DNA from: Maridesulfovibrio sp.
GTDB lineage: Bacteria; Desulfobacterota; Desulfovibrionia; Desulfovibrionales; Desulfovibrionaceae
NCBI RefSeq assembly: GCF_963678865.1
Contig: NZ_OY787459.1
Coordinates: 3,817,381 to 3,881,380, forward strand
Length of the DNA stretch: 64,000 nt
Direction: 5' to 3'
Position numbers and translations under genes: made by a program. How positions within the stretch are numbered: the stretch's first letter is position 1; the number at the start of each line of letters is the position of its first letter. Shown one piece after another: positions 44,224 to 53,259 of this stretch. The notes under the pieces are model-generated. The model had not been told where the DNA came from, ran no database searches, and saw only the letters and a list, made by a program, of their open reading frames with translations.

Positions 44224-44243
44224 GAAACTGAAATTTCAGTTTC
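44224..44243. promoter_or_regulatory. 20-bp perfect palindrome before the FimB-like gene
   Basis: GAAACTGAAATTTCAGTTTC. Its right half plus flanking bases (TTTCAGTTTCAG, then GTG) recurs near 35246 and 37528. It may be a recombinase or regulator site. Confidence 0.5.
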
Positions 44244-44309
44244 AGCCGTGCCGTTTTGAATGGTTGGTTTTACCATAAAACCAATAATTTCGTACATTCA
44301 GGAGGAAAA

Positions 44310-44879
44310 ATGAAAGTTGAACCTATCACTTCAATGAAGGATGTTAAAAACATTAAGCGGCTGCTTCAGGACCATCCCAGAAACCTGTTGCTATTCGTGA
44401 TGGGCATTAATTCAGGTTTGAGGACTCAGGATATTCTGACACTACGCGTCAAGGATATGCTGGACAAGAAGATTGGCGGCCGGATCGTGGTCACTGAGAA
44501 GAAAACCGGAAAACAGAATGTAACCATCATCAACAAAGAAATTGCTGACACGTTTCAGAACTACTTAGAACATTGTGGATGCGAAGTTGATGAAGATCAG
44601 TTCCTTTTTCAGAGCCGTAAAGGCCGCAAAGGGAACTACCCAATAACGACCTACAGGGTGACCGGGTTGCTGAAGGAGTGGACGGCTGCAATCAACCTGA
44701 AAGGCAACTACGGTGCTCACAGCCTCAGAAAAACATTTTGTTACCACCAAAGAGTTCATTTCGGGGTGTCATGGGAATTGTTGAGCAAGCGTCTTAACCA
44801 CTCCAGCCCAAGTGTTACTCGCCGCTACATCGGTGTTCAGGACGAAGAAGTTGAAGAAATCTTGCTGAACAATATTTGA
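44310..44879 (+). CDS. Short tyrosine recombinase (FimB/E size)
   Basis: 189 residues from ATG 44310 behind AGGAGG. All catalytic residues are present: R38 (SGLRTQDI), H137-x2-R140 (AHSLRKTF), H164 (LNHSS) and Y173 (RRYIGV). It lacks the separate core-binding N-terminal domain of phage integrases, like the FimB/FimE inverting enzymes. It lies 230 bases upstream of the excisionase/integrase pair but in its own unit. Confidence 0.82.
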   Translation: MKVEPITSMKDVKNIKRLLQDHPRNLLLFVMGINSGLRTQDILTLRVKDMLDKKIGGRIVVTEKKTGKQNVTIINKEIADTFQNYLEHCGCEVDEDQFLFQSRKGRKGNYPITTYRVTGLLKEWTAAINLKGNYGAHSLRKTFCYHQRVHFGVSWELLSKRLNHSSPSVTRRYIGVQDEEVEEILLNNI

Positions 44880-45111
44880 GGCTGGTTTGTAGGAGCATCT
44901 GCATGACGATTGTGCAGGTGCTCTTCCATTTTTGAGTGTCAGAAGAAAATTTAAAAAAAATTAACTTTTTTTGATGTCGAAGGGTGTTGGAGGAAGCAGA
45001 GGCTAATGATTGAGAGATGTATGAGCAAGAAAAAAATGGTATATTCAGGTGTGAAATCTATATTGATTTCAGGGTGTTGACGATTTTTTGTCTGACCTTA
45101 GTTCTTAAGTC

Positions 45112-45363
45112 ATGAATGAAAATTACGAACCGAAAGGTCCCTACATCTCGGCTAAGGCTGCCGCAGAATACGCAGGGTATTCATATGATCACTTTCGCCA
45201 GCTGGTGAAAAAATATCGGATACCCAGACGCGGTCCATCCAAAGTCAGATTTGCACTTAGCGATCTGGATGAATGGATGCTTAATCCCAATTTCTTTTGT
45301 GAAGTTCCAGTAGCCAGCAAGAGAAAAAGAAAATTTAAAACCGTAAAAATTAAAGTAGGTTAG
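45112..45363 (+). CDS. Excisionase-like helix-turn-helix protein
   Basis: 83 residues. YISAKAAAEYAGYSYDHFRQLVKKYRIP is a MerR-type winged helix as in AlpA/Xis proteins, followed by a basic tail (KRKRKFKTVKIKVG). It ends one base before the integrase start, the usual excisionase place. Confidence 0.8.
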   Translation: MNENYEPKGPYISAKAAAEYAGYSYDHFRQLVKKYRIPRRGPSKVRFALSDLDEWMLNPNFFCEVPVASKRKRKFKTVKIKVG

Positions 45364-45364
45364 T

Positions 45365-46378
45365 ATGTCTATTCACATGCGGAAAAGTGGCAGCTACTTC
45401 GTCCGATATAGGAAGAATGGTAAGCAGAAGCAGAAGAGTGGTTTTGGCTCCGGTGAAGCAGGCAAAGCTCGTGCAGAGGAGTTTGACCGTTCTGTGAATG
45501 GAAAGAAGAATGATGATCAGGAATTGTTGGCTAACAACATCGAATACATTGATCAGCTTGCCCAGCGTTATTACACTTCGGATGATGTAGATATGAGCAA
45601 GCAGTGGCGCAGGGATTGGCTCAAAATGTTCAATGAGCGTCTTCTTCCAGAGTTGAGTCAGATACCAATCTCTCATCTTAAGGGGGATACTATCTCTCGT
45701 CTTGTAAAGCAAAAGTTTCCTGAAGCATCCCTTGTGACGCGCTCGACATATGTGGGGTATGTGAAGGCGATGTTTTCATGGGGTGTTAGAATGGAGCTGA
45801 TTGAGAAAAATCCTTTAGCTCATTTTTCCCGGAAAAGCTCCCCCCAGAAGGACTTGTTGGTAGATAAGGAGTTGATTCTGAATATTCGTGATGCATGTGT
45901 CCCGCACATTGCGCTTGGGGTAGAGTTCATTGCCAACACTGGCGTTCGCCCTGGCCCGGTAGAACTGCTGGGAGTCAAGTGGGAACATATCAACTGGAAA
46001 GACTCGACAGTCAGTGTTTTGGGCAAGAACCGCAAGTGGCGGATAATACCTCTGAAGCCGGAGTTTCTGGAGAAATTGATGATCCAGAAGGAGAAGGCCA
46101 AAACCGACTATATGATCGAATACAATGGTCGTGGAAATCTTGATGGTATTAACCAAGGCTTTAGGAGAACATGCAGGAAAATTGGTGTCGATGATGCCGT
46201 TGAACTCTACGATATTCGCCACTGGTTTTGCTCAATGCTGCTCGCAAAGGGAGTCCCAGTGAAGACTGTGAGTATGCTCATGGATCACAGTTCAACCCGC
46301 ATGACGCTTGATGTGTATGGGCACTTTATCCCGGGAGATGAAGCACAGGCGATTCAAGGGTTGCCGGATATATTCTAG
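45365..46378 (+). CDS. int: Phage-type tyrosine integrase
   Basis: 337 residues: N-terminal arm-binding part, core-binding domain, and catalytic domain with R195 (TGVRPGP), Y282-x2-R285 (YDIRHWF; Tyr replaces the usual His), H308 (MDHSS) and Y318 (DVYGHF). It could be the enzyme of the third tRNA-Val element, whose integrase would be expected near the intact tRNA at its right end. A terminator follows. Confidence 0.9.
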   Translation: MSIHMRKSGSYFVRYRKNGKQKQKSGFGSGEAGKARAEEFDRSVNGKKNDDQELLANNIEYIDQLAQRYYTSDDVDMSKQWRRDWLKMFNERLLPELSQIPISHLKGDTISRLVKQKFPEASLVTRSTYVGYVKAMFSWGVRMELIEKNPLAHFSRKSSPQKDLLVDKELILNIRDACVPHIALGVEFIANTGVRPGPVELLGVKWEHINWKDSTVSVLGKNRKWRIIPLKPEFLEKLMIQKEKAKTDYMIEYNGRGNLDGINQGFRRTCRKIGVDDAVELYDIRHWFCSMLLAKGVPVKTVSMLMDHSSTRMTLDVYGHFIPGDEAQAIQGLPDIF

Positions 46379-46410
46379 AAAAATTACCTGCCGGATTGTC
46401 GGGAAAAGAA

Positions 46411-46444
46411 GGGGGCGTCAGAAAATGATGCTCCCTTTCTTTTT
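46411..46444 (+). terminator. Terminator after the integrase
   Basis: GGGGGCGTCA / TGATGCTCCC stem (two G-T pairs), loop GAAAA, then TTTCTTTTT. The rest of 46445-46773 shows no gene and no tRNA. Confidence 0.7.
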
Positions 46445-46773
46445 GGCAATTGAAAATAAAACATCAAAGCAACCATGCTGTCGCAGCGGCTGCCGGGGAG
46501 ACACCGAGAATTTAGATGGAGATTATTCAAGTCAGCAGGGTAATCAGGGGATGAAAACTGTAAGCTCAAACAAGCTCTAACACTTTGGTAATCACTTCCC
46601 TGAATCAGCGGATCATACAAACCCATTCATACTTTTTCTCAATCATTTTTCTTCAACATAGGTATAGGGGGACAGTGAAGATGAGAATTAAGAAAGCATG
46701 CGGGGCGTATAGGATATTTGCAGGATAAATGTAGGTAATATGCGGGTTACCAGGGTTTGTTGGAAAAATTTTA

Positions 46774-46811
46774 GGGCAAATGGTTAAAATGAGAATTTTG
46801 ACCATTTGCCC
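46774..46811. terminator. Strong bidirectional hairpin
   Basis: 17-base arms (GGGCAAATGGTTAAAAT with ATTTTGACCATTTGCCC, one mismatch) around GAGA. T-rich on both sides. It ends the minus-strand membrane-protein gene. Confidence 0.8.
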
Positions 46812-46841
46812 TTTGTTTTAGACACTCAAAATGAGAAAGTT

Positions 46842-47444
46842 TTAGCTGCCCTGGCGACCAAGTCTCCAATAGACTATTCTGCGTGTTTTTACATTTGCGA
46901 TGATGGTCATATCGGCGTTGGGGTAATAAAATGCTTTCAGTATATTGGGGTTGCCTTTTGTCACTGTGGTCAGTTCGAATGCGCCTAATTTATTCATTAA
47001 TATGCTTTGATTAAATGGACTTCCGCCATTACAGGTGTTTACGACCCAATCTTGAAGTTTCTTGACGGCAGGATCATTTGAATATGTCGGCTTTGTAGAC
47101 TTATTTTTTGCAGTCTGCTGTAAATATTTTTCATATCTTTTGTTCACCTCATCCATATCAATCTCGATTTTCTCTTGAGGCTCGGCTTTCTCATCTCCTT
47201 TCGGTTTATTAGACTCTTTTTGTGCAACCTGCTGCATTTTTTTGTCCACTGATTTTGCTGATACAATATCACCAGGCTTTTCGTAGGTCATTCCAAACCC
47301 CACGAAACACACAATTAATGCAAGGCCATATATTCCTAAGACTTTCTTTCTTGATGTCGCTTTTACCCATGTAGGTTTAATTAGTCCCACGACTATAGCT
47401 ATTTGAGCACCTAGCAGTCCAATTACAAATAAATTAGCCAGCAT
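46842..47444 (-). CDS. Membrane protein of unknown function
   Basis: 200 residues from ATG 47444 (GGAGG in front; an upstream GTG at 47456 lacks one). Two N-terminal membrane helices (LFVIGLLGAQIAIVVGLI and VLGIYGLALIVCFVGFGM), a charged linker rich in Lys and Glu, and a C-terminal domain with NGGSPFNQ and YPNADMTIIANVKTRRIVYW. Not recognised. It lies at the left end of the Mu-like prophage and may be a phage cargo gene or host DNA. Confidence 0.6.
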   Translation of the reverse strand: MLANLFVIGLLGAQIAIVVGLIKPTWVKATSRKKVLGIYGLALIVCFVGFGMTYEKPGDIVSAKSVDKKMQQVAQKESNKPKGDEKAEPQEKIEIDMDEVNKRYEKYLQQTAKNKSTKPTYSNDPAVKKLQDWVVNTCNGGSPFNQSILMNKLGAFELTTVTKGNPNILKAFYYPNADMTIIANVKTRRIVYWRLGRQGS

Positions 47445-47594
47445 ACCAACCTCCACTTATTGTAAATATTTCAGTCCACGACCACACTCAAAACAAGAAA
47501 TTCTATACCAGTCGACATGAAAAACTGCAAAGAAATGCTTATACGCCGTAGGGTGCGACAGATTCTTGCAGTAAATTAGTAGGTTGCTGGTTAT

Positions 47595-48149
47595 CTAGGG
47601 AGGCCTCGCTTCGCTGTCTTCATCAGCCTGGCCATACTCTGCCGGTCGCTCTCGCATACGTAGTTCCGCTGCGCCTGCTTTGGCCTTGAAATAGCTGCTT
47701 TCTTTGACAGCCAAGCGCAGTTCTCTGTTCAGCTCCCGGTTTTCCTTCATGGCGTCTCGGAAGTCATTTGTCAGCTCGCGTACCAGCTTGCGCTCTTCGG
47801 CCAGCTCCGCCTCAAGCTCTTGGCATTGAGCGCATGATCCATCCTGCTCTGAAGGTCGAGATCTAAGAAGAGCTTCTCCTCTATGCATTGCCCCATCCCC
47901 AGTAAGTAGCCAATCAGCAGAAATATTACAATTAATTGCAATATTTACCAACCAAGACGCTGGTATCTGACCTCGGCTTTTAGCTGAAGACATTGCGGAT
48001 TGTCTCAGTCCCATGAAACGGGCTAGTTCGCTGTCACTTTTTGCGTTGGTTGCTAGTTTTAATCTCTCTAAAAACGTATTCATGGCGGTTGCATCTTTTT
48101 CAGTTAAACCTGCAACCAAACCTGCAACCTGCTTTGATGAATCAGGCAT
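47595..48149 (-). CDS. Prophage repressor (CI/Mu c-like)
   Basis: 184 residues. Helix-turn-helix at about 25-85 (TFLERLKLATNAKSDSELARFMG, SAMSSAKSRGQIPASWL) like bacteriophage CI-type repressor N-domains. A coiled coil follows (LEAELAEERKLVRELTNDF). There is no S24 autocleavage domain, so control is not by RecA cleavage. It is divergent from the early genes, with operator candidates between. Confidence 0.8.
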   Translation of the reverse strand: MPDSSKQVAGLVAGLTEKDATAMNTFLERLKLATNAKSDSELARFMGLRQSAMSSAKSRGQIPASWLVNIAINCNISADWLLTGDGAMHRGEALLRSRPSEQDGSCAQCQELEAELAEERKLVRELTNDFRDAMKENRELNRELRLAVKESSYFKAKAGAAELRMRERPAEYGQADEDSEARPP

Positions 48150-48254
48150 TTTGAAATTCCCTTTAATATCAAACAGTTGCCTTTATGCTTAAAAACTGGT
48201 CGCAAAAAGTAAATATGCAACCTCTTTTTGAGTTGACAGACTAACGCAAAAAGT
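48036..48254. promoter_or_regulatory. Early promoter region with three repeated operator candidates
   Basis: CGCAAAAAGT occurs at 48201-48210 and 48245-48254 and inverted at 48036-48045. The copy at 48245 lies in the spacer of a good rightward promoter: TTGACA at 48233-48238, 17 bases, TTTAAA at 48256-48261. Repressor bound there would shut off the early genes. Confidence 0.6.
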
Positions 48255-48374
48255 GTTTAAAAAAGCTTCAAGGGCGGTGAACAAAATCAGTAAATTCGTA
48301 TCTACCTAATTAGCACCCGCCTGCACCCACGGTCAACGGTCCAGTTTGGACGGTAAACAGGAGCAGAAAAGACG

Positions 48375-48839
48375 GTGAAAAAAGTGCAGCAGCTTACACT
48401 TTTTCATGATGAAAATCGGGAAATGGAGATTCAGCAGCTTGGCGCAAGTCTGGCTACGCTGATGCCCATGGTCCGTTCCAGAATGAATAAAGTGGCTGCC
48501 AGCCATCACCTCTCCCGCGATCTTATTGCCGAACGTATGACCGACATTGCCCGATCTTCCGGCGTCAAGTTGAGCCGCGGGAACGCCAAGAGCGTCAAGA
48601 CGGCCACACTGGATAAGTGGCTTTCGCCGGAAGATCGGGACCATCCACCCAGCCTGCAAGCCATCATCACATTTGTCATGGCAACCGGAGATAACAGTCC
48701 GTTAATGCCGTTGTTAAGTGTGCTTGGCCTTGAGGTTATGACTGAGGAAGATAAACAGCTCAGAGATTACGCCAAAGCCGATTTAGTAGCGGAAAAGGCA
48801 AAAGCAGAAAAAAGAAGATTGAAGGCGGTTTTAAGATGA
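48375..48839 (+). CDS. Early prophage protein, unknown
   Basis: 154 residues, GTG start. Helical and basic; SRDLIAERMTDIARSSG and ATLDKWLSPEDRDHPPS suggest a DNA-binding fold. It takes the place of the first early gene. Overlaps the next gene by 4 bases (ATGA). Confidence 0.7.
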   Translation: MKKVQQLTLFHDENREMEIQQLGASLATLMPMVRSRMNKVAASHHLSRDLIAERMTDIARSSGVKLSRGNAKSVKTATLDKWLSPEDRDHPPSLQAIITFVMATGDNSPLMPLLSVLGLEVMTEEDKQLRDYAKADLVAEKAKAEKRRLKAVLR

Positions 48840-49099
48840 GCGCAGCAGCAGTGGCGAACCCTCATGCCGGGGTCAGATCAGGCAAGAAGAGATACCCCTG
48901 GCGCATCAAAGAATGGATGAGTGCCCATGATCTTACTCAAATAAAGATCGCAAAAGACATAGGGATTTCCAAATCGATTGTGAGCAGCACAATCAATGGA
49001 TCGACAAACAACAAAAAAGTACTGGCATATCTTAGAGATAAGGGATGCCCGCAAAAGTATCTCTCTTTGCCTGAAGAGATGAAAGAGGACAAAGAATGA
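48836..49099 (+). CDS. Ner-like helix-turn-helix protein
   Basis: 87 residues. LTQIKIAKDIGISKSIVSSTI is an XRE/Ner-type helix-turn-helix. Mu Ner lowers early and repressor transcription and occupies this position. Overlaps both neighbours by 4 bases. Confidence 0.7.
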   Translation: MSAAAVANPHAGVRSGKKRYPWRIKEWMSAHDLTQIKIAKDIGISKSIVSSTINGSTNNKKVLAYLRDKGCPQKYLSLPEEMKEDKE

Positions 49100-49347
49100 G
49101 AGAATTCAAAATAACAGCAGAGGTCATCACACACGCAGACATATATGTGCATGTCGCGGACGATGATGACGAAGGAAAAGCACTGGAAATAGCTCAAGAG
49201 CACTTGTCCATTTTTCATCTTGAAGAGCAGGAAGAAGAATTTAGCAGCAAAGCAGTAACTAATGAAACGGACAAAATTGTAGTCCTTGGATCACCATATA
49301 ATAGAGCTGATTTGTTGTCTGCGGAAGAAGTGGACGACTTAGATTAA
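49096..49347 (+). CDS. Early prophage protein, unknown
   Basis: 83 residues, very acidic (VADDDDEGKALE, LSAEEVDDLD). No domain recognised. Translationally coupled to the Ner-like gene by an ATGA overlap. Confidence 0.65.
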   Translation: MREFKITAEVITHADIYVHVADDDDEGKALEIAQEHLSIFHLEEQEEEFSSKAVTNETDKIVVLGSPYNRADLLSAEEVDDLD

Positions 49348-49375
49348 TAAAATCCCAAACAAGCGACAAAACATC

Positions 49376-51481
49376 ATGTGCAAGCATTACCCCTCAGCAA
49401 AAATATACACAGCATTGGGCGTTACGCGACAAGCCTTTGAGAAACGTGCAAAGCTTGAAGGCTGGCCTTTTCGTACACGTCAGGGTCGAGGCGGTGGTAA
49501 AGAATACGCTTTCGACACACTCCCTGAAAGCGTGCGCACCGCGATCCTGAAGCACGAAGCCTGCACCGCTGATGTTTGTCCCGTATCATCTACACCCACC
49601 CAGGGGCCGACCCTTGACTCATTGTCAGATAAGAAACGCGCCAAGGCTTTGGCCCGTGCTGACCTCGTTGCCTTGTACACCTCACACCTCAGCAAGGCGA
49701 AAAGAGGCGGCAAAGCGGAAGCCAAAACTCTATTCATAGCAGCATACAAGGGTGGCGCATGGCCCCAACTTTTAGGCACGCTTGGTGTCAAGGTTTCATG
49801 GAAAACCATTGAGCGTTGGAAGGTTACCCTGCGTGAAGAGCAGTCAGTTGTTGCCCTGGCCGATGGACGCGGCAAAGGCAATGCAGCCCGTACCGTCATG
49901 ACCGAACAGCACACCGATATTCTGCTGAAAGCGGTGCTCAATCCCAACTCCACCACCATATCAGAATCAATTGATACGGCCATGGGACTCATGTCTATAC
50001 AAGGGCTGTATTGCCCCTCAGAAAAAACCATGCGTCGCTGGCTCCAGCGGTGGAAAGAAACCCATTTTGGAACATGGGTTTTCACACGTGAAGGTAAAAA
50101 GAGCTGGAATGACAAAGCCGCGTTTTTTATTGAGAGGGATTATGACCTTATTGAAGTCGGCGACATCATGGTTGCTGACGGCCACGTGCTCAACTTTGAG
50201 ACCACCAACCCATGGACAGGCAAACCCCAGCGTATGGAATTGGTTATGTGGTACGACATGGCTTCCAATTGCCCCTTAGGGTGGGAGATCATGCCAACCG
50301 AAAATACTCAGGCTATCGCGTCGGCATTCCGCCGCGCCTGCATAGCTCTCGGTAAGTATCCCCGCATTGCCTACCTTGATAACGGCCGCGCTTTTCGTTC
50401 CAAATATTTCAACGGCACCAAGTTCGAGCAGACCGGAATCGGCGGTCTATTTCAAGAACTGGGCGTCCAGACAATTTTTGCATGGCCATATCATGGCCAG
50501 TCAAAAACAATCGAAAGGTTTTTCGGCACATTACACCAGCTTGAGCAATGGGTTCCCAGTTACGTGGGTAACTGCATTGATAACAAGCCGCCTCGCCTGC
50601 ATCGCGGCGAAACCATGCACCGCAAGGCATACGAAGGTACTGGCGGCCGTCCTTTAACCATGGAAGAAACCCATGTGGCTGTGGCCCGTTGGATAGACAA
50701 GTACATCAATAAGCCGCAGCGCGGACATCTGAACGGTAGATGTCCGGCAGAACTTTTTGTTGCTGGTCGCGGCCCCGGTGTTGATGAACAGCAGCTTCGC
50801 CACCTGATGATGGTCAAAGAGTACCGTAAGATAACCCGTGAAGGTATCAAGCTTTTCGGCGAAAGATACTACTCACCGGAATTGTACAGCCGTACCCATT
50901 CAGTACAAGTCCGTTATGACATGCATGATATGTCCTGCGTTCATGTCTACCGAGACGGCGAATTTATCTGTACAGCACCCAAGGTGGCAAAGGTACATCC
51001 CGCCGCAAATCTGCTTGGCAATACTGGACACCAGGCAGAGTTCAAAAAGCAAGTCACTTTCAGAAAAGCGCAAGAAAAAGATGCAGCAGGCTACGTAAAA
51101 GGTGTGCTGGATTCTGCTCTGGAAGACCAACAGCAGCGTATGAAAGAGCTGGAAGTCAAAAAGGACGAAAAGGACGAATCCAAGCAGCCTAAGCCGCTTA
51201 CTCAAGCCAAAATTACCAGCATTGAGGCCGCCAAGGTTAAAGCCATGGACGCCCGCAAGTCCGCTCCGGCCTATACACCACCAGCAGAAATGCCCGACAT
51301 TTTAAACGAGCTGGACAAGTACGAGTATCTTTTCACCCTGAGCATCCAGAAGGGAGTCGCACTGCGTGATCCCGATCTGGAATGGATGGAATATTTCGAA
51401 ACTACGGATGAATACGACAACATCAAAGCCCGCTGCGAGCAGCGCAAGCGGTTTTACGCCCGTAAACAGGCAAGCAATTAA
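49376..51481 (+). CDS. MuA-type transposase
   Basis: 701 residues, DDE recombinase of replicative Mu-type transposition. N-terminal end- and enhancer-binding domains (YTALGVTRQAFEKRAKLEG). Catalytic D268 (VADGH), D335 (YLDNG) and E380 (TIERFFG) match Mu D269, D336 and E392 in order and nearly in spacing. A beta-barrel domain and a Lys/Pro-rich tail that would contact MuB and ClpX follow. Confidence 0.95.
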   Translation: MCKHYPSAKIYTALGVTRQAFEKRAKLEGWPFRTRQGRGGGKEYAFDTLPESVRTAILKHEACTADVCPVSSTPTQGPTLDSLSDKKRAKALARADLVALYTSHLSKAKRGGKAEAKTLFIAAYKGGAWPQLLGTLGVKVSWKTIERWKVTLREEQSVVALADGRGKGNAARTVMTEQHTDILLKAVLNPNSTTISESIDTAMGLMSIQGLYCPSEKTMRRWLQRWKETHFGTWVFTREGKKSWNDKAAFFIERDYDLIEVGDIMVADGHVLNFETTNPWTGKPQRMELVMWYDMASNCPLGWEIMPTENTQAIASAFRRACIALGKYPRIAYLDNGRAFRSKYFNGTKFEQTGIGGLFQELGVQTIFAWPYHGQSKTIERFFGTLHQLEQWVPSYVGNCIDNKPPRLHRGETMHRKAYEGTGGRPLTMEETHVAVARWIDKYINKPQRGHLNGRCPAELFVAGRGPGVDEQQLRHLMMVKEYRKITREGIKLFGERYYSPELYSRTHSVQVRYDMHDMSCVHVYRDGEFICTAPKVAKVHPAANLLGNTGHQAEFKKQVTFRKAQEKDAAGYVKGVLDSALEDQQQRMKELEVKKDEKDESKQPKPLTQAKITSIEAAKVKAMDARKSAPAYTPPAEMPDILNELDKYEYLFTLSIQKGVALRDPDLEWMEYFETTDEYDNIKARCEQRKRFYARKQASN

Positions 51482-51493
51482 TTGGAGCAGCAA

Positions 51494-52198
51494 ATGGACA
51501 GAACTATCTTTATCGAAACCTCAAACGTGACCAAGTTCAATACCGCTATTTCCACCCTTGAGTCAGTGGATAATGGTGAACAGGGCTTCGCCCTTGTCTA
51601 CGGTCAGGCGGGGCGCGGTAAAACTGAAACCAGTCTAACCTATCAGGCCCGTAACGGCGGTATTTTCCTGCGTGTGCGTCAGAGCTGGACTCAGAATGCA
51701 TTCCTAACCGCTTTGTCTAACAAAATGTATCTCAAGCCAGCTCGCAGCTCGGCAGCTTGCAAAGACCGCATAATTGATCGGCTGAATGTAGAGCCTCAGA
51801 CCATCTATGTGGACGAAGCCGACAGGCTGCATGTGGGACGCATTGAGGACCTTCGCGACATTCATGACGAAACAGGCGTGCCTATTGTGCTGATAGGTGA
51901 GCGCGAGTTGCACGGAGTGCTGGGCGAGCGTCGCCGTCTCTGGTCCCGCGTCAAGCACTCCGTCGAGTTCGAGCCGGTCGCTGAAGAAGATGTGGCAATC
52001 CTCGCTTCTGATGCTGCTGGGCTTAACGTTGACCCGGAAGCCTGCGCCTTGATCGTAAAGAAAGCTGACGGTGATTTCAGGCTTGTCTGGACCTTGCTTG
52101 CTGGGCTGGAGAAAGTTGCCCGCACCCGCCAGACCGAGCTGGTTGACGCCAAAATGGTCAATGCTGTTGCCAAGAAGACTTTGACCTGGAGGCGGTAA
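51494..52198 (+). CDS. MuB-type AAA ATPase, target-DNA delivery
   Basis: 234 residues from ATG 51494 (behind GGAG). Walker A GQAGRGKT at 37-44, Walker B IYVDEAD at 104-110, sensor IVLIGE. It is shorter than Mu B (312) and lacks the N-terminal extra domain. It directs MuA to target DNA. Overlaps the next gene by one base (TAATG). Confidence 0.92.
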   Translation: MDRTIFIETSNVTKFNTAISTLESVDNGEQGFALVYGQAGRGKTETSLTYQARNGGIFLRVRQSWTQNAFLTALSNKMYLKPARSSAACKDRIIDRLNVEPQTIYVDEADRLHVGRIEDLRDIHDETGVPIVLIGERELHGVLGERRRLWSRVKHSVEFEPVAEEDVAILASDAAGLNVDPEACALIVKKADGDFRLVWTLLAGLEKVARTRQTELVDAKMVNAVAKKTLTWRR

Positions 52199-52812
52199 TG
52201 AAGACTGACAAAATGGACCAGATGCGTACCGCTTGCCGCACTTTAAGCAAGGGCGGAAAAACCATTACTAATGCCCAGATATACGCCGCAATGGGGGCAG
52301 GGCCTAACGACACAAAACGTCGAGACCGTATCCGCAAACGCATTACCTCTCTCAGAAAAGCTGGTGCCCTTAAATGGGTTGCCCGCGGCGAATATGAATA
52401 TGTTGAAACAGAGGACCGCCGTGACGCTCCTTTGCTTAGCAAGGCATGGAGAGCAGTTAAGGCTGCAAAGTCTGGTTTCTCAGCTCAGGATATTGCCCGA
52501 CGTTCTGACGCTGACTACTCGCATGTATCTCGCTGGTTTAGGTTTCTGGAAAGTGAGGGCTTTATTCTGCGTCAAGGGCGTAAGGGGAACACTATTCTTT
52601 ATCGTTCTACTCCGCTTGCCCAACAGACCAGCGAAACACCTCTTCCATCCACAGAACTTCGCGATCCGTTTGCGACTGAGCGCGAAGCAGTGTGTGAACT
52701 GACCCGACTTTTTATGCTTAGCGATCTTTACCAGCCCAGCACTAAAACGAAAATTTTGAAATATTGCCGGACCATCATGGACCGGTTTGAAAAAAATCAG
52801 GAGGAAACATGA
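52198..52812 (+). CDS. Prophage winged-helix protein
   Basis: 204 residues with two winged-helix-like parts: TNAQIYAAMGAG...RIRKRITSLRKAGAL and FSAQDIARRSDADYSHVSRWFRFLESEGFI. Likely DNA-binding and regulatory. Ends in an ATGA overlap with the next gene. Confidence 0.7.
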   Translation: MKTDKMDQMRTACRTLSKGGKTITNAQIYAAMGAGPNDTKRRDRIRKRITSLRKAGALKWVARGEYEYVETEDRRDAPLLSKAWRAVKAAKSGFSAQDIARRSDADYSHVSRWFRFLESEGFILRQGRKGNTILYRSTPLAQQTSETPLPSTELRDPFATEREAVCELTRLFMLSDLYQPSTKTKILKYCRTIMDRFEKNQEET

Positions 52813-53072
52813 GCAGTAAGAAGGCAAAAACAGCAGAGCCAGCAACAAGCCCGGTAGGTCGCAAGATCAGACATTGTGTTTTTGAACTGCGTTGCATGGC
52901 TCAGGGCATGGATGAAGACAAGTTTACGACTATGAAGTCTATCATCCGAGAGCTTGAAGGTTGCGCTCTGCATATTGAAGAAATCGAAGAGCATACCCCG
53001 GTCAGTTCTTTTAAGCCCCCGCTTGATGCAAAACAACTGGCCGAGGAGCTGGCCGCAAGCACAAGAGCTTAA
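52809..53072 (+). CDS. Small prophage protein, unknown
   Basis: 87 residues, helical, with ELRCMAQGMDEDKFTTMKSI. No family recognised. Coupled to its neighbour by an ATGA overlap. Confidence 0.6.
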   Translation: MSSKKAKTAEPATSPVGRKIRHCVFELRCMAQGMDEDKFTTMKSIIRELEGCALHIEEIEEHTPVSSFKPPLDAKQLAEELAASTRA

Positions 53073-53073
53073 C

Positions 53074-53247
53074 ATGAAAGCTAAGTACAGCGAAAAGGAC
53101 ACCCGCGGCTTTCTGTTCGTTGATTGCTCGGAATGCACAAAAGGCGGGAACGGCAACAAATCCTGTTCCTCCGGATGGCTGAAGGAAAAAGGGAATCAGG
53201 GCGGCTGCTTTTGCGGCGCGCTGCTGGATGGTTTGGAAGTAAAATAG
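53074..53247 (+). CDS. Small Cys-rich prophage protein
   Basis: 57 residues starting one base after the previous stop. Cysteines in VDCSECTKG, KSCSSG and GCFCG suggest a small zinc site. Unknown role. Confidence 0.6.
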   Translation: MKAKYSEKDTRGFLFVDCSECTKGGNGNKSCSSGWLKEKGNQGGCFCGALLDGLEVK

Positions 53248-53259
53248 AAGGAGAAAACT

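Noticed and set aside
46379..46773. Left end of the Mu-like prophage
   Set aside because: I looked for paired MuA-type end repeats and a 5-base target duplication but could not define them; the far end is outside the window.
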